DNA of 33,397 bases from Anaerolineae bacterium (GCA_016931365.1 JAFGEY010000235.1:1-33397), one strand, 5' to 3'; shown: positions 15,575 to 24,300, counted from the first letter of the stretch. Numbers and translations: made by a program. Notes: generated from the sequence alone by a model not told the origin.

Positions 15575-16903
15575 TCAGGCCGGCCTTCCTGGAACAGCAT
15601 AATGCTTGCCCGCATCGTCGAGCACCAGCACCCAGTCAGGGCGATAGCCCGGCGGGGTAAAGGTCGGGGTGCCGTTGGCCTCAAACTGACCGATCAACGC
15701 CGCCTCGCCGATGCATGGATCGTACCACCACGCATCGATCCGTTCGCTGGATAGCACACCCAAATTGACTGTGACCGGCAGCGGCAGCGGCAGGTACACC
15801 AGAGCGTAACTGCCGTCCTGGTCGCGGGTGGCCTGGACATGCTTCATTCCCTGCCCTTCGTCCGAAACCAGGATGCTCTGGTCGGGAATGCGACTGAAAA
15901 AGGGCCGCGATTCGATCAGCGCGCGCAGGTGCTGCACCTGAGACGCGCCAGGCCGGTCGAGCGCGGCCAGCCAGTCGCGGTCGGCGTGGTTGATCGAGCC
16001 GTAGCGCTCGCCGGCAAACTGCCAGATCGAGTGATGGCCGTAGGTGACGCCGCAGCCGCCGGCAAAGACCGAGCGGTACAACTGCTTGCGCACGTCGTGA
16101 TCGCGGAAATAGCCGTTGGCCGGATCCCATTTGGGCCACGGGCTGACCGGGTGATCCTCGTAATTCGGCTCGCCGTCGAGCGTCGGTTTGGCCGGGTGCA
16201 GGGCGTAGTCGTGTCCGATCTTGTCCCACACCGGCACGTCGCGCCCGCCGCCGTGGCCCGACTGCATCATGTTGAAATCCAGCCACGCTTCGTCGTGCAG
16301 CCAGGCCGAGGTGGACGCGCCGCCGTTGGGGTGGTAGGTCATCGTCGCCGCACCGCCGGTGCCCTCGTCGATGCCCGCCGCCATCGCCCGCCAGATTGGA
16401 CGCCAGTCGGCATTTTCCCGCACCGCCGGGCGGTCGCCGCCCAAAATCCAGATGATGTTGGCCTGATCGCGGTAGCGCCCGCCGAGAAAACGGCCATAGA
16501 CGCGCGCGTTCTCGACGTCGAACACCTGCGGCCCGGCGCCCCACATCGGCGTGACCTTGTCGCCCCAGGTGGGCAGCAGGCCTACGACCAGCTCGTGCGC
16601 CGCGGCCATCTGGATCAACTCGTCCACGTAGGCAAAATAGGCTTCGTTGGGCCGCGTGGGGTCGTTAGCGATCAATGGCCGCTCGCCGTAAACGTTGGAC
16701 GCGTTCAGGCCATCGAATTCGGCCAGAACCACTGCCTGGATGACGGTAAAGCGCTTGCGCTGGCGGTTGGCAAAATAGAGTTCGGCCTCCTCGCGGTCGA
16801 GGCGGTGAAGCAGTTCCCAGGCTGTGTCGGCAAGGTAGAAAAAAGGCGTGCCGTCGGAATACATAAAAAATCGCCGATTGTTACTAACACAAATTCGCTT
16901 CAT
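15575..16903 (-). CDS. DUF4038/GH140-like glycoside hydrolase, no signal peptide
   Basis: 442 residues. The N-terminus [36 protein letters not shown] and [14 protein letters not shown] is the standard opening of DUF4038 TIM-barrel proteins, whose characterised members include the GH140 apiosidase of gut Bacteroides. [10 protein letters not shown] (near 150) and [11 protein letters not shown] (near 245) hold acidic residues in the expected barrel-end positions. The last 90 residues fit the beta-sandwich that usually follows (collagen-binding-like domain). There is no signal peptide, so it should act on a glycoside taken into the cell. AGGAGA is five bases before the ATG. The family is firm; apiosidase activity is only a possibility. 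Confidence 0.88.
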   Translation of the reverse strand: MKRICVSNNRRFFMYSDGTPFFYLADTAWELLHRLDREEAELYFANRQRKRFTVIQAVVLAEFDGLNASNVYGERPLIANDPTRPNEAYFAYVDELIQMAAAHELVVGLLPTWGDKVTPMWGAGPQVFDVENARVYGRFLGGRYRDQANIIWILGGDRPAVRENADWRPIWRAMAAGIDEGTGGAATMTYHPNGGASTSAWLHDEAWLDFNMMQSGHGGGRDVPVWDKIGHDYALHPAKPTLDGEPNYEDHPVSPWPKWDPANGYFRDHDVRKQLYRSVFAGGCGVTYGHHSIWQFAGERYGSINHADRDWLAALDRPGASQVQHLRALIESRPFFSRIPDQSILVSDEGQGMKHVQATRDQDGSYALVYLPLPLPVTVNLGVLSSERIDAWWYDPCIGEAALIGQFEANGTPTFTPPGYRPDWVLVLDDAGKHYAVPGRPA

Positions 16904-16954
16904 ATCGTCTCCTTTTGCATATTGCGTATTGCGTAACGGAATACGCAGTACGCT
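16904..16954. repeat. short repeat-rich intergenic spacer
   Basis: A low-complexity stretch of attgcgtattgcgtaacgg type with an inverted repeat GCGTATT/AATACGC, lying between the epimerase stop and the GH140-like start. Its end carries the ribosome site of the downstream gene. Confidence 0.6.
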
Positions 16955-17956
16955 TTACGTCAAAGCCCGAACCATCTCGACACCGGAGCGTTGCCACACT
17001 TTGATGAGGCGGTCGTAAAATGGAAAATCGTCGGCGTCTCCAAAAGCCTCGATACCCGCCACCACGCGGCGCACACCCTCGACAATGGGGATCGTGTAGC
17101 GGAAGCCCAGATCGCGCCGCGCGGCGCGGTTGTCGAAAATGTTGTTGTACTGGAAATTGACCGCGCACCATTCCGCCGCCTGGGGTGCGAGGCGCACCAG
17201 CAGGTCGGAGGGAATATGCACCAGCGTCGGGCGCGGCGCACCGATCGCCCCGGCAACCGCCTCGACGTATTGGTTCCAGGTCAACCATTCTTCGCCGGCG
17301 GCGTGATAGCCCTTGCCCAGTGCGTCTGGATTGCCCGCTGCACCGACAAACGCGCGCGCGACGTCGTCGCGGTGACAGGCGGTCCACAACGAAGTGCCAT
17401 CGCCGTGGACGATGACCGGCTTGCCCCGGCGCAGACGATCCAGAAAATAGGTGTTCCAGCCGAAGGAGTGCAGGATGCTGCCCACACCATAGGTATACGC
17501 CGGGCGGATCGCAGTGACGGCAAGATTGCCGCGCGCGTGGGCCTCGAACAGGATTTCCTCGCAGCGCGCCTTGTTCCAGGCATAAGGGAAGGCGGCCGAC
17601 GGCTGCCGTTCGGCATCCTCGGTCACGGGATACACGCGCGCCGGCTTGGTGTAGACATCGACGGTGCTGCAAAAAATGTACTGCCCGGTGCGCCCCTGGA
17701 AGGCACGGACGGCGCTCTGCACATCCTCCGGCTGAAAGGCGACCATATCGATCACCACGTCAAAGATGCTCGCATCTTGCATTTGCGCCTCGAACGCAGC
17801 ATAGTCGGTGCGGTCGCCGTGAAACTGTGCCACGTGCGGAATATCGGCTTTGCGCTGGCCCCGGTTGTACAACGTCACCTCGTCGCCGCGTTCGACCAAC
17901 TGCCGGGCAATCGCGGTGCTGATCAGGCCTGTACCGCCGATGATCAGAATTTTCAT
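16955..17956 (-). CDS. NAD-dependent epimerase/dehydratase (SDR family)
   Basis: 333 residues. The N-terminal MKILIIGGTGLISTAIARQL is the extended-SDR GxxGxxx dinucleotide motif at residues 7-13. IFCSTVDVY contains the catalytic serine/threonine region and PYAWNKAR the YxxxK pair near residue 135. IRPAYTYGVGS, WTACHRDDVARAFVGAAGNP and FDNRAARRDLGF are typical later motifs. It would epimerise, reduce or dehydrate a nucleotide sugar or free sugar acid using NAD(P). AAGGA lies eight bases ahead of the ATG. The position in the sugar locus supports a role in converting the imported sugar. The substrate is not visible. Confidence 0.93.
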   Translation of the reverse strand: MKILIIGGTGLISTAIARQLVERGDEVTLYNRGQRKADIPHVAQFHGDRTDYAAFEAQMQDASIFDVVIDMVAFQPEDVQSAVRAFQGRTGQYIFCSTVDVYTKPARVYPVTEDAERQPSAAFPYAWNKARCEEILFEAHARGNLAVTAIRPAYTYGVGSILHSFGWNTYFLDRLRRGKPVIVHGDGTSLWTACHRDDVARAFVGAAGNPDALGKGYHAAGEEWLTWNQYVEAVAGAIGAPRPTLVHIPSDLLVRLAPQAAEWCAVNFQYNNIFDNRAARRDLGFRYTIPIVEGVRRVVAGIEAFGDADDFPFYDRLIKVWQRSGVEMVRALT

Positions 17957-18014
17957 TGTTAGCTTTCCTTCTGCACAGCTATATCACGTTTGTTTATCTT
18001 CTGTCGACAAGTCA

Positions 18015-18515
18015 TCACTGTGGAAGACAGTCATCAATGTTTGCACTATCTGGTACAAAGCGTTCTATCTCAACAATGATAGCCTCATATGAGTCCATCT
18101 GTCTGAGATAGTGGAATCTTGGATCAAACCTCAGACCACAATTTAGGAAACCTCTTCTGGCGCAAGACCGATGTGCCAGCGCAAAGGCTTGCTCGACGGT
18201 AAGACCGTTTGGATCAAGCCAACTTCTTTCTTCTGAATACCCATATGTATCTACATTCAGCAACTGCACGGAAACGGACTGACTATCCTGAACATGAACT
18301 ACCCATCGCCACAAGCCACCGTCAGACCGCGATTCGGTCACCACCATGCAATACTCGGAGGGCTTGGTCAGCCACCATAGTCCTTGGTTTATAACCAGTT
18401 TGAAGTGAGGAACAAACACATAGGCGAGCATTCCACAACAGACAACGACACACAGAAAGGCTGTGGGCATTATCCAACGCCTAGAAAGCAAGCCATTTAC
18501 TCTCCACCTGTTCAT
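18015..18515 (-). CDS. hypothetical membrane-anchored protein (possibly DUF6174-like)
   Basis: 166 residues. A short basic N-terminus is followed by one hydrophobic segment (residues 15-35, WIMPTAFLCVVVCCGMLAYVF). The remaining domain contains WRWVVHVQDSQSVSVQLLN, LTVEQAFALAHRSC and FDPRFHYLRQMDSYEAIIVEIERF, which recalls DUF6174-type small secreted domains (a strand pair, then a helix, then a YD-like ending). No good ribosome site is visible. The gene is noticeably AT-richer than its neighbours and has no obvious place in a sugar pathway, so it is probably an insertion into the locus. Function unknown. Confidence 0.65.
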   Translation of the reverse strand: MNRWRVNGLLSRRWIMPTAFLCVVVCCGMLAYVFVPHFKLVINQGLWWLTKPSEYCMVVTESRSDGGLWRWVVHVQDSQSVSVQLLNVDTYGYSEERSWLDPNGLTVEQAFALAHRSCARRGFLNCGLRFDPRFHYLRQMDSYEAIIVEIERFVPDSANIDDCLPQ

Positions 18516-18607
18516 AACTGTTAGTCGCCCCCCTTATCCAGGCAGGTTCAAGCAAGTTATATGGTGACTGCTCAGACTACCTTCCGGGAAGGCAAGTGGT
18601 TACAACC

Positions 18608-18660
18608 CAAGTTCCTTTTTAGCCCTCACTCGTCACATTTTCACGTCTCACGCTTTCACG
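18608..18660. repeat. partial copy of the dispersed intergenic repeat
   Basis: The stretch tttttagccctcac followed by several cacg-containing units matches the right half of the repeats at 24301-24376 and 29037-29107. It lies immediately downstream of the ApnO-like gene. Confidence 0.55.
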
Positions 18661-19501
18661 TGCCGCGTTTGCTGCCTTCCACAATCGCCCGCACCTGCTC
18701 CCGCACGTTCTCCGGCTCGAACACCTGCTTCCAGTCCGGCTGCAAGAGGAGAGGCTGTGCGCGGCGGACGGCCAATTTCGCGCCGTCAGACACGTCGACA
18801 CCGCTTGGGCCAAAGAGAATGTTGACGATGGCGTTGAGATGGCCGAGCATAAAATCGCGGGCGGCGGGAACGGGCACGCCGTGGCGGATCGCCTCCTCCA
18901 TCCCCTCGCGGACGGCAAAGAGCAGGGTCAGGGTCGTCGTCTCTGACATCGCCGGTTCGAGCAGTGCTATCTGCTCGACGGTCAGACGATGGACGCGCAT
19001 CACCGGAGCGAACATCGCGCGGGCCAGCGCTTCGCCGCGCGCGTAATCGGCCTCTGGGCCCTGCATCAACGCGCAAACCAGGTTTTGCCGGGCAATGCCG
19101 CCGAAAAAGTCGGCCCGCGCTTCGGGCATCGTCTCGTCATTGATGATCGGTGGATGGCAGGGATGAACGACAAAATAGCTCACGTCGGCGCGTGGTGGCA
19201 GTTCTCCGGCCAGCGGCGCGGCAGGATCGAGACAGATCAACATCGCGCCGGGCTTCAGCAGCGGCACCACCTGCGCCGACACCCGGCCAATCAACACATC
19301 GGGCACGGCGAGCACGACGGCGTCGGCCTGCTGCGCGGCCTGCTCCGGCGCCGCCGGCTCGACGCCCTGCGCGCGCAGCCGGGCCAACCCGGCCTGCCCT
19401 GCCTCGACGTGCAGCACACGATAGCCTGGCACTTTTTTGAGTTTTGCGGCGATGCGCGCGCCCATCTTGCCCGCCGCGCCGAATAAGGCGATGATCGACA
19501 T
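18656..19501 (-). CDS. PGDH_C-domain dehydrogenase, D-apionate oxidoisomerase (ApnO)-like
   Basis: 281 residues. An N-terminal Rossmann fold opens with IIALFGAAGKMGARIA (residues 3-18), includes ADAVVLAVPDVLIG, and continues with FVVHPCHPPIIND near residue 110. The C-terminal part has RQNLVCALMQGPEADYARGE, MFAPVMRVHRLTVEQIALLEPAMSET and a final helical section, the pattern of phosphogluconate-dehydrogenase C-terminal (PF16896) proteins. From memory, D-apionate oxidoisomerase ApnO, which converts D-apionate to 3-oxo-isoapionate with NAD, belongs to this group. AAGGAG precedes the ATG. Pairing with a GH140-like gene makes the ApnO idea attractive, but no apiose dehydrogenase, lactonase or Oia enzymes are in view. 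Dehydrogenase call firm; substrate inferred. Confidence 0.82.
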   Translation of the reverse strand: MSIIALFGAAGKMGARIAAKLKKVPGYRVLHVEAGQAGLARLRAQGVEPAAPEQAAQQADAVVLAVPDVLIGRVSAQVVPLLKPGAMLICLDPAAPLAGELPPRADVSYFVVHPCHPPIINDETMPEARADFFGGIARQNLVCALMQGPEADYARGEALARAMFAPVMRVHRLTVEQIALLEPAMSETTTLTLLFAVREGMEEAIRHGVPVPAARDFMLGHLNAIVNILFGPSGVDVSDGAKLAVRRAQPLLLQPDWKQVFEPENVREQVRAIVEGSKRGT

Positions 19502-19565
19502 AAAATATTCTCCTTGTTCATATCATGTACTGCGGTCCCAAGCACGCAGCACGTTTGACGTCGCA

Positions 19566-20498
19566 TCATTTCCCGGCTGCTCGTTCTGCCAAAAACGCGT
19601 CGATCTCGCCCCGCCAGGGGATCGATGGCTGCGCACCCAACCGTTGCACGCACAGTGCCCCGGCAGCGCTGGCAAAACGCACCGCTTCGGGCAGCGATTT
19701 GCCCTCCGCCAGGGCGACGACCAGGCAGCCGCAGTAGGTGTCGCCGGCGGCAGTGGTGTCCACCGCCTCGACCCGAAAGGCGGGGATGTGGGAAACTTGT
19801 ACCCCCACCGCCACCACCGAACCCGCCTCGCCAAGGGTGATGATCGCCGTGCGGGCGCCCAACTCGCGCAGTGTTCGCGCCGCCGTCTCTGCCGAGGGCA
19901 GATCGGTCACCTCGATGCCGGTCAGGGCCGAAGCCTCCGGCTCGTTGGCGACGATGATCGCCACCTTGTCGAGCTGCGACACGTCAAAGGGATTAGCCGG
20001 GGCATAGTTCCAGACCACGGGCACGCCTTTCTCCCCGGCGACCTCGAGCGCGCGGGCGATCGACTCGGGCGGGATCTCGAACTGCATCAGCACATAGGCC
20101 GCGCCGGCGATCACCTCACGCACCGCGTCGACGCGCGCCGGGGTCAGACGGCCGTTCGCGCCCGGCGCGACCGACAAATAGTTGTGGCCGCCCTCGCCAA
20201 TCATCACCAACGCTGTGCCGCTGGAGATGCCCGCTTCACGGTAGATGTGCTCGGTGCGAATGCCGCTCTCCTGAAATCCGGCCAACATCCGCTCGACGTA
20301 GGGATCGTCACCGACACAGTTCACAAAGATCACGTCGCCCCCCGCACGCCCGGCAGCGACCGCCTGGTTGGCCCCCTTGCCGCCAAAAGTCTGCATAAAG
20401 GTCGCGCCGGTGACGGTCTCATCGCGCGCCGGCAGGTGATCCATTTTCATGATGAAATCTATATTTGAACTTCCAATAATGACGATTGGCTTGGACAT
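19566..20498 (-). CDS. rbsK: ribokinase-type PfkB sugar kinase
   Basis: 310 residues from the ATG at 20496-20498 (MSKPIVIIGSSN), which has GGAGG about five bases upstream; a longer frame of seven residues is less likely. The PfkB signature 1 region FGGKGANQAVAAGRAGGDV is at about residues 38-56. The C-terminal anion hole and catalytic aspartate lie in VDTTAAGDTYCGCLV near residue 253, with AAGD as in ribokinase. It phosphorylates ribose or a related sugar at the terminal hydroxyl with ATP. It is followed by the PGDH_C gene and preceded by deoC, from which it is separated by two REP-like palindromes. The symbol reflects family similarity; the true substrate may differ from ribose. Confidence 0.88.
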   Translation of the reverse strand: MSKPIVIIGSSNIDFIMKMDHLPARDETVTGATFMQTFGGKGANQAVAAGRAGGDVIFVNCVGDDPYVERMLAGFQESGIRTEHIYREAGISSGTALVMIGEGGHNYLSVAPGANGRLTPARVDAVREVIAGAAYVLMQFEIPPESIARALEVAGEKGVPVVWNYAPANPFDVSQLDKVAIIVANEPEASALTGIEVTDLPSAETAARTLRELGARTAIITLGEAGSVVAVGVQVSHIPAFRVEAVDTTAAGDTYCGCLVVALAEGKSLPEAVRFASAAGALCVQRLGAQPSIPWRGEIDAFLAERAAGK

Positions 20499-20542
20499 AC
20501 GACCTCCGAAAAATGGCAAATGGCGTGTATGCGCTGAAATAT

Positions 20543-20570
20543 GTCATTCCCGCATGTTCTTGGCGGGAAT
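20543..20570. repeat. REP-like palindrome, ATTCCCGC type
   Basis: ATTCCCGC (20546-20553) pairs with GCGGGAAT (20563-20570). It is flanked by GTC and GAC, and the following ccagg is part of a repeat consensus I know from many genomes. Confidence 0.75.
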
Positions 20571-20589
20571 CCAGGCATGACAAGCAGAT

Positions 20590-20614
20590 GTTGGGTCTCG
20601 TGCCTCGACCCAAC
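20590..20614. repeat. REP-like palindrome, GTTGGGTC type
   Basis: GTTGGGTC (20590-20597) and GACCCAAC (20607-20614) form an eight-base stem with a nine-base loop, in the deoC-rbsK gap directly after the deoC stop. Similar elements recur in cyanobacterial and Chloroflexota genomes. Confidence 0.75.
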
Positions 20615-20621
20615 CTACATG

Positions 20622-21308
20622 CTAATAATTCGCCGTGGACTGCCCCACGCCCTCGCAGATTGCCGGGGTGGAGCTGTAGCCGTTGCCGATGCGCATCGCG
20701 CCCATCTCGATAAACATCTCGGCGCGCGCCCGATCGCGGATGCCGCCTGATGGCTTGACCTTGACCCGGCCCTGCGCGGCGTCGAGCATCGCCCTGACCT
20801 TTTCCTCGGTCGCACCCTCGTGGGCAAAGCCGGTCGATGTCTTGACAAAGTCGGCCCCAGCCTCGACGGCGCACTCGACGGTGCGCGCAATCTCGTCCAG
20901 GGTCAGATAAGCGGTCTCGAAAATCACCTTGACCAACACGCTTGCCGGCTTGGCGACCCCGGTCACGGCGCCGATGTCGACCACAACCTCGTCCCACATC
21001 GCTGACCGGATTAAGCCGAAATTGACCACCATGTCGATCTCGTTCGTGCCCGCCGCGATGTAGCGCCGCGCCTCATCGGCCTTGACCAGGCTCGATGTAC
21101 AACCGTGCGGAAAAGCCAACACGCACGAGACCTCAGTCTCGGTGCCCCGGCACATCCCGGCCGCCAGTTCGATGTCGCATGGCCGCACGCAGACGGTGCA
21201 TACCTGGTAGTCAATCCCCAGTTGGATCGCCTCCACCACCTCCTGACGGGTCATTTCGGGCTTGAGAATGGCGTGATCGAGATAACGTTGAATATCTTTG
21301 ACTGTCAT
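20622..21308 (-). CDS. deoC: deoxyribose-phosphate aldolase-family enzyme
   Basis: 228 residues, the usual length for DeoC, a class I aldolase that splits 2-deoxyribose 5-phosphate into acetaldehyde and glyceraldehyde 3-phosphate. The key residues are present: D92 in NEIDMVVNFG, the Schiff-base lysine K156 in ADFVKTSTGF, and K185 in VKVKPSGGIRD. The start region YLDHAILKP also matches. AGGA lies about nine bases before the ATG. In this locus it may act on a phosphorylated intermediate made by the neighbouring ribokinase-type or FGGY kinase. It would then yield a triose phosphate and an aldehyde. Family very secure, physiological substrate inferred. Confidence 0.95.
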   Translation of the reverse strand: MTVKDIQRYLDHAILKPEMTRQEVVEAIQLGIDYQVCTVCVRPCDIELAAGMCRGTETEVSCVLAFPHGCTSSLVKADEARRYIAAGTNEIDMVVNFGLIRSAMWDEVVVDIGAVTGVAKPASVLVKVIFETAYLTLDEIARTVECAVEAGADFVKTSTGFAHEGATEEKVRAMLDAAQGRVKVKPSGGIRDRARAEMFIEMGAMRIGNGYSSTPAICEGVGQSTANY

Positions 21309-21333
21309 ATTATTTTATCCTATTTCATCGTGG

Positions 21334-21379
21334 GGCGGCTTTCTTAACCGCCATGAGCAGGCGAGTATGGAAACTCGCC
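21334..21379. repeat. pair of REP-like hairpins in the GH9-deoC gap
   Basis: Two adjacent stems: GGCGG/CCGCC (21334-21338 and 21348-21352) and GGCGAGT/ACTCGCC (21360-21366 and 21373-21379). They lie in a gap of 94 bases and look like a compound REP element. Confidence 0.65.
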
Positions 21380-21402
21380 CTACTGGCTGACAACTGAGTG
21401 TT

Positions 21403-23100
21403 TTACCGCTCAAACCGCTTCTGATTCCGTAACGCCGTCAATCCAGCAAGGAATCCCGCGCCGTGGGGAATCCAATCTTCGTCGGTGTAGAGCAGCGGCT
21501 CATCCTTTTCCAGCGACGGCTCGACAACCAGTTGAAACTGTGGGTTGACGTCAAAGCCGTTGGGCACAGAGCCGCGAATGCCGGTCCAGTTGCCGGTCCA
21601 GCGGCGGCCCACGCCGCAAATCTGGCTGTAGGGCAGGGCGACGCCTTCGGGCACCGCTTCGCGCCACAGTACACAGCCCTCAAAGCTCTTGCGGGTGATC
21701 CCGGCGTTGAGGCCGCAGATCCACTGCAAATTACCGACCACAATCTGCCGCAGCGTGGGGTCGCCGCTGACGCCCATACATGCTGCCGCCAGCGCCGCAC
21801 CAAAGCCGTAGCTGGTGTTGATGCCGTGCCAGGGGCCGCAAAAGCTCATCAATCCCTTGCCCGCAAAATAGCCCATCGGCAGCAGATAGAAGGGATTGCG
21901 CTTGCAGGCCGGGATGAGATAGCCCTCAGCGAATTGGCGCACGCACTCACGCCACAAGGGAACATCAGGATGAGTGGCCCAGCGGCCGGCCATGTCGAGC
22001 ATCGGCGCGATGTAGTGCGGAAAGGTCGCGCCCGTGTCGTGACCGACGTGGTGGTGGCAGTTGGCCTTTTCGGTGAAATCGGCGCGCGCATCAGCACGAG
22101 GGCCAAAGGTGTAAAAATGACCGTACAGGCCGCCCTCGGCGCGCGATTCGGGCACCTGGCGGGCCATCACCTCGCGCGCAAACCGCGCCGCGTGCCGTTG
22201 ATAGGCGGTCTGTCCGGCGGCCCAAAGCTGCATGCAGCCCCACATCATCATCGCCAGATCGCGGGTCATCCACTCGTCGGGAACCTGGAAATCGGCAGGC
22301 GCGCCGTGGTTCATGGGCGAAAAGTTCAGCCCGCAAAAAGGTTGGGCGTTCAGGATGAGGTAATTCATCGCCCGCACAGCGCGCTGGATGTATTCTTGGC
22401 TTTTTTCCGGGTGCGTATCGGCCAACAGCCGCCCGGCGTGAGCCAGGGCGACGACGGCCTGCGCGGTGTCGCCGGGGATCAATACCATATGGTTGGGGAT
22501 TTCATGCACCAGCGCGCCGTCTGGCGCGCCGATCCGCTGCCCTGCATCTTGCAGAATGCCCAGGTAATCGCAGCCGTGGACGATCTGGGCACGCAACCGC
22601 GCCACCTGCTCGGCGGTCATCCACTGAAAGCCCACCGACAGCAGCTCGCACAGCCCGATGACGGTGCTGGCGTGGCTGTTGGCCTCGCGCCACTCGGCGC
22701 CGCAGTCCTTCCAGCCGACCCCGTTGCGCGCATCGCACACGCGCGCTTCCATCTGGTCGAGCGCAATCGCCTCGACCGTTTCGCGCCAGAGGATGTTGTC
22801 GCCGATCTCGACCGATTCGCTGGTGTGCAGGGTTTGCTCGCCCGCGCGGATGACGATCACGTACTGGCCCGCCTGCTCCAGTTCCGAGAAATCGATCTCC
22901 CACCAGTGCGCGTTCCAGGTTTCGCCCCAGTAGCGGGCCGGGCCAGCCAACACCGGCTCGACCTCTTCCTCGGCGACGGGCAACACTTGAAACGTGGCCC
23001 CATCGGGCACATAATCGCGTTTATAACTGCGAATGAGCGCCCGCTTGGGATCGCCCAGGTCATAGCCAATTTGCGAGGTCAAAAATCCGCTGACATTCAT
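21403..23100 (-). CDS. GH9-like enzyme with N-terminal Ig-like domain, cytoplasmic
   Basis: 565 residues. The first 95 residues (TSQIGYDLGDPKRALI onwards) match the Ig-like CelD_N domain that precedes GH9 catalytic domains. The rest fits an (alpha/alpha)6 barrel. Its GWKDCGAEWREANSHAS segment replaces the usual DAGDYGKY block, and PNGFDVNPQF leads to EDWIPHGAGFLAGLTAL near the end where GH9 has its catalytic acid. There is no signal peptide. AGGAGG lies seven bases before the ATG and overlaps the stop of the methyltransferase gene. GH9 enzymes hydrolyse beta-glucans; this divergent, intracellular form may be an exo-glycosidase on oligosaccharides. Family call moderate, activity uncertain. Confidence 0.8.
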   Translation of the reverse strand: MNVSGFLTSQIGYDLGDPKRALIRSYKRDYVPDGATFQVLPVAEEEVEPVLAGPARYWGETWNAHWWEIDFSELEQAGQYVIVIRAGEQTLHTSESVEIGDNILWRETVEAIALDQMEARVCDARNGVGWKDCGAEWREANSHASTVIGLCELLSVGFQWMTAEQVARLRAQIVHGCDYLGILQDAGQRIGAPDGALVHEIPNHMVLIPGDTAQAVVALAHAGRLLADTHPEKSQEYIQRAVRAMNYLILNAQPFCGLNFSPMNHGAPADFQVPDEWMTRDLAMMMWGCMQLWAAGQTAYQRHAARFAREVMARQVPESRAEGGLYGHFYTFGPRADARADFTEKANCHHHVGHDTGATFPHYIAPMLDMAGRWATHPDVPLWRECVRQFAEGYLIPACKRNPFYLLPMGYFAGKGLMSFCGPWHGINTSYGFGAALAAACMGVSGDPTLRQIVVGNLQWICGLNAGITRKSFEGCVLWREAVPEGVALPYSQICGVGRRWTGNWTGIRGSVPNGFDVNPQFQLVVEPSLEKDEPLLYTDEDWIPHGAGFLAGLTALRNQKRFER

Positions 23101-23111
23101 TGTTTTGCCTC

Positions 23112-23750
23112 CTATACGTTTTTGGTCGCTGTAAGCACCCAGGTCACAGGTGTGAACTGATGCGCTTGAAGTGCAATGTCAAATTCGGCAAATATTTGAC
23201 TCAAATCATCGATGCGGGTGAAATATTCTTCTTCCAGCCATCCCAATTCACGCAGCGCCCTGATTTCAGCGGCCTCGTTTTCAAAAGCCAAATCGCCGAC
23301 TACCCACCGACCGCCGGTTTTGAGCACGCGAAGCATCTCGCACACGCTCTCGGCCTTTAATCGATGGGGAATGTGATGGTAAGCATACGTGCTAACCACA
23401 GCATCAAACGAAGCATCTGGATAGGGAGTGCGTAGAAAGGGCTCAGGACATTGGACGAATTCCACGTTGGAATGCGGGCCGATTTTCTCTCGTGCTACAG
23501 CCAGCATCGACGCAGAAGGGTCTAGGCCCACGACATACGCGCCACGGCCCAGGCAGCGAATCGCCAGACTGCCGGTTCCAGTTCCGATGTCTAGAACACA
23601 CTTTCCAGACCCGAGATCGGCAAACTCGACAACTGCATCCAAAACATTGTCATATTTCGCATAATAGTGCCGAGTATCGTTGGCGACGACAGCATCATAG
23701 CGCTCAGCCCAGGGATCGAAATCCCAGGTTTTGTCGTTTTCTGATTCCAC
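23112..23750 (-). CDS. SAM-dependent class I methyltransferase
   Basis: 212 residues starting with GTG (23748-23750) with GAGG five bases upstream. The fold is that of class I methyltransferases. Motif I VLDIGTGTGSLA is at residues 52-63, then VGLDPSASML, FDAVVSTYAYHHIPHR and LRVLKTGGRWVVGD, in the right order and spacing. It binds S-adenosylmethionine; the acceptor is unknown. Base composition is more AT-rich than in flanking genes. It is squeezed between the VOC gene (8 bases) and the GH9-like gene (11 bases), so it is part of the transcript, although a methyltransferase is not an obvious step in sugar breakdown. It could act on a methylated or modified sugar. Secure family call. Confidence 0.9.
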   Translation of the reverse strand: MESENDKTWDFDPWAERYDAVVANDTRHYYAKYDNVLDAVVEFADLGSGKCVLDIGTGTGSLAIRCLGRGAYVVGLDPSASMLAVAREKIGPHSNVEFVQCPEPFLRTPYPDASFDAVVSTYAYHHIPHRLKAESVCEMLRVLKTGGRWVVGDLAFENEAAEIRALRELGWLEEEYFTRIDDLSQIFAEFDIALQAHQFTPVTWVLTATKNV

Positions 23751-23758
23751 ACTAGCCT

Positions 23759-24280
23759 CTATTCATCACTGGCTTGCGGTGGATAAATTGCCTCCGGCTC
23801 GACCCGTCCCTTGGGCCGCTCGATCAGCTCCAGCGTCACGCCGATAGCTTCTTCAGTGTCCAGGTAGGCGTAATGGCCGTCGCTATCGAGACCAAAGCCG
23901 GCGCCGTCCATCGTCATCGTCAACCCGGCCTGTTCCGCTTCGGCGAGCGCGGCGCGCATGTCATCGACCAGCACGCCGAAATGATGCACGCCGTAGCCGT
24001 GCTCGCGCACAAAATCAGCATAGACGGTGTCGCCCTCCAACGGCTCGATCAGCTCGATGCGCAGCGGCCCGAAATAAGAGAGCGCCAGACGCATCTTGTA
24101 CTCGGCGGGCCGGCCCCGATAGCTCATTTCCTTGACCAGCGGCTTGCCATAAGTGTAAATGTGCCACGGGCCGATACCGAACTTTTTCCAGTAGGTTTCG
24201 ACTGCTTTGTCCAGGTCGGGCACGACGATCGCCACCTGGGCGAGGCCGTTTTGGAGAAAGGGTAGGGGTGGTGTGGACAT
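23759..24280 (-). CDS. VOC-superfamily (glyoxalase/epimerase-like) protein
   Basis: 173 residues. The N-terminal part LAQVAIVVPDLDKAVETYWKKFGIGPW is the first VOC beta-alpha-beta module. The second is HHFGVLVDDMRAALAEAEQAGL, with YAYLDTEEAIGVTLELIERP at the end. The layout resembles methylmalonyl-CoA epimerase and related VOC enzymes, with HHF and the late glutamate as likely metal ligands. GAGG is five bases before the ATG. Metal-dependent isomerases or lyases for sugar acids also occur in this superfamily, so a role on a pathway intermediate is possible. The C-terminal tail is acidic. Substrate unknown. Confidence 0.85.
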   Translation of the reverse strand: MSTPPLPFLQNGLAQVAIVVPDLDKAVETYWKKFGIGPWHIYTYGKPLVKEMSYRGRPAEYKMRLALSYFGPLRIELIEPLEGDTVYADFVREHGYGVHHFGVLVDDMRAALAEAEQAGLTMTMDGAGFGLDSDGHYAYLDTEEAIGVTLELIERPKGRVEPEAIYPPQASDE

Positions 24281-24300
24281 AAATACCTCATTTTATCATT

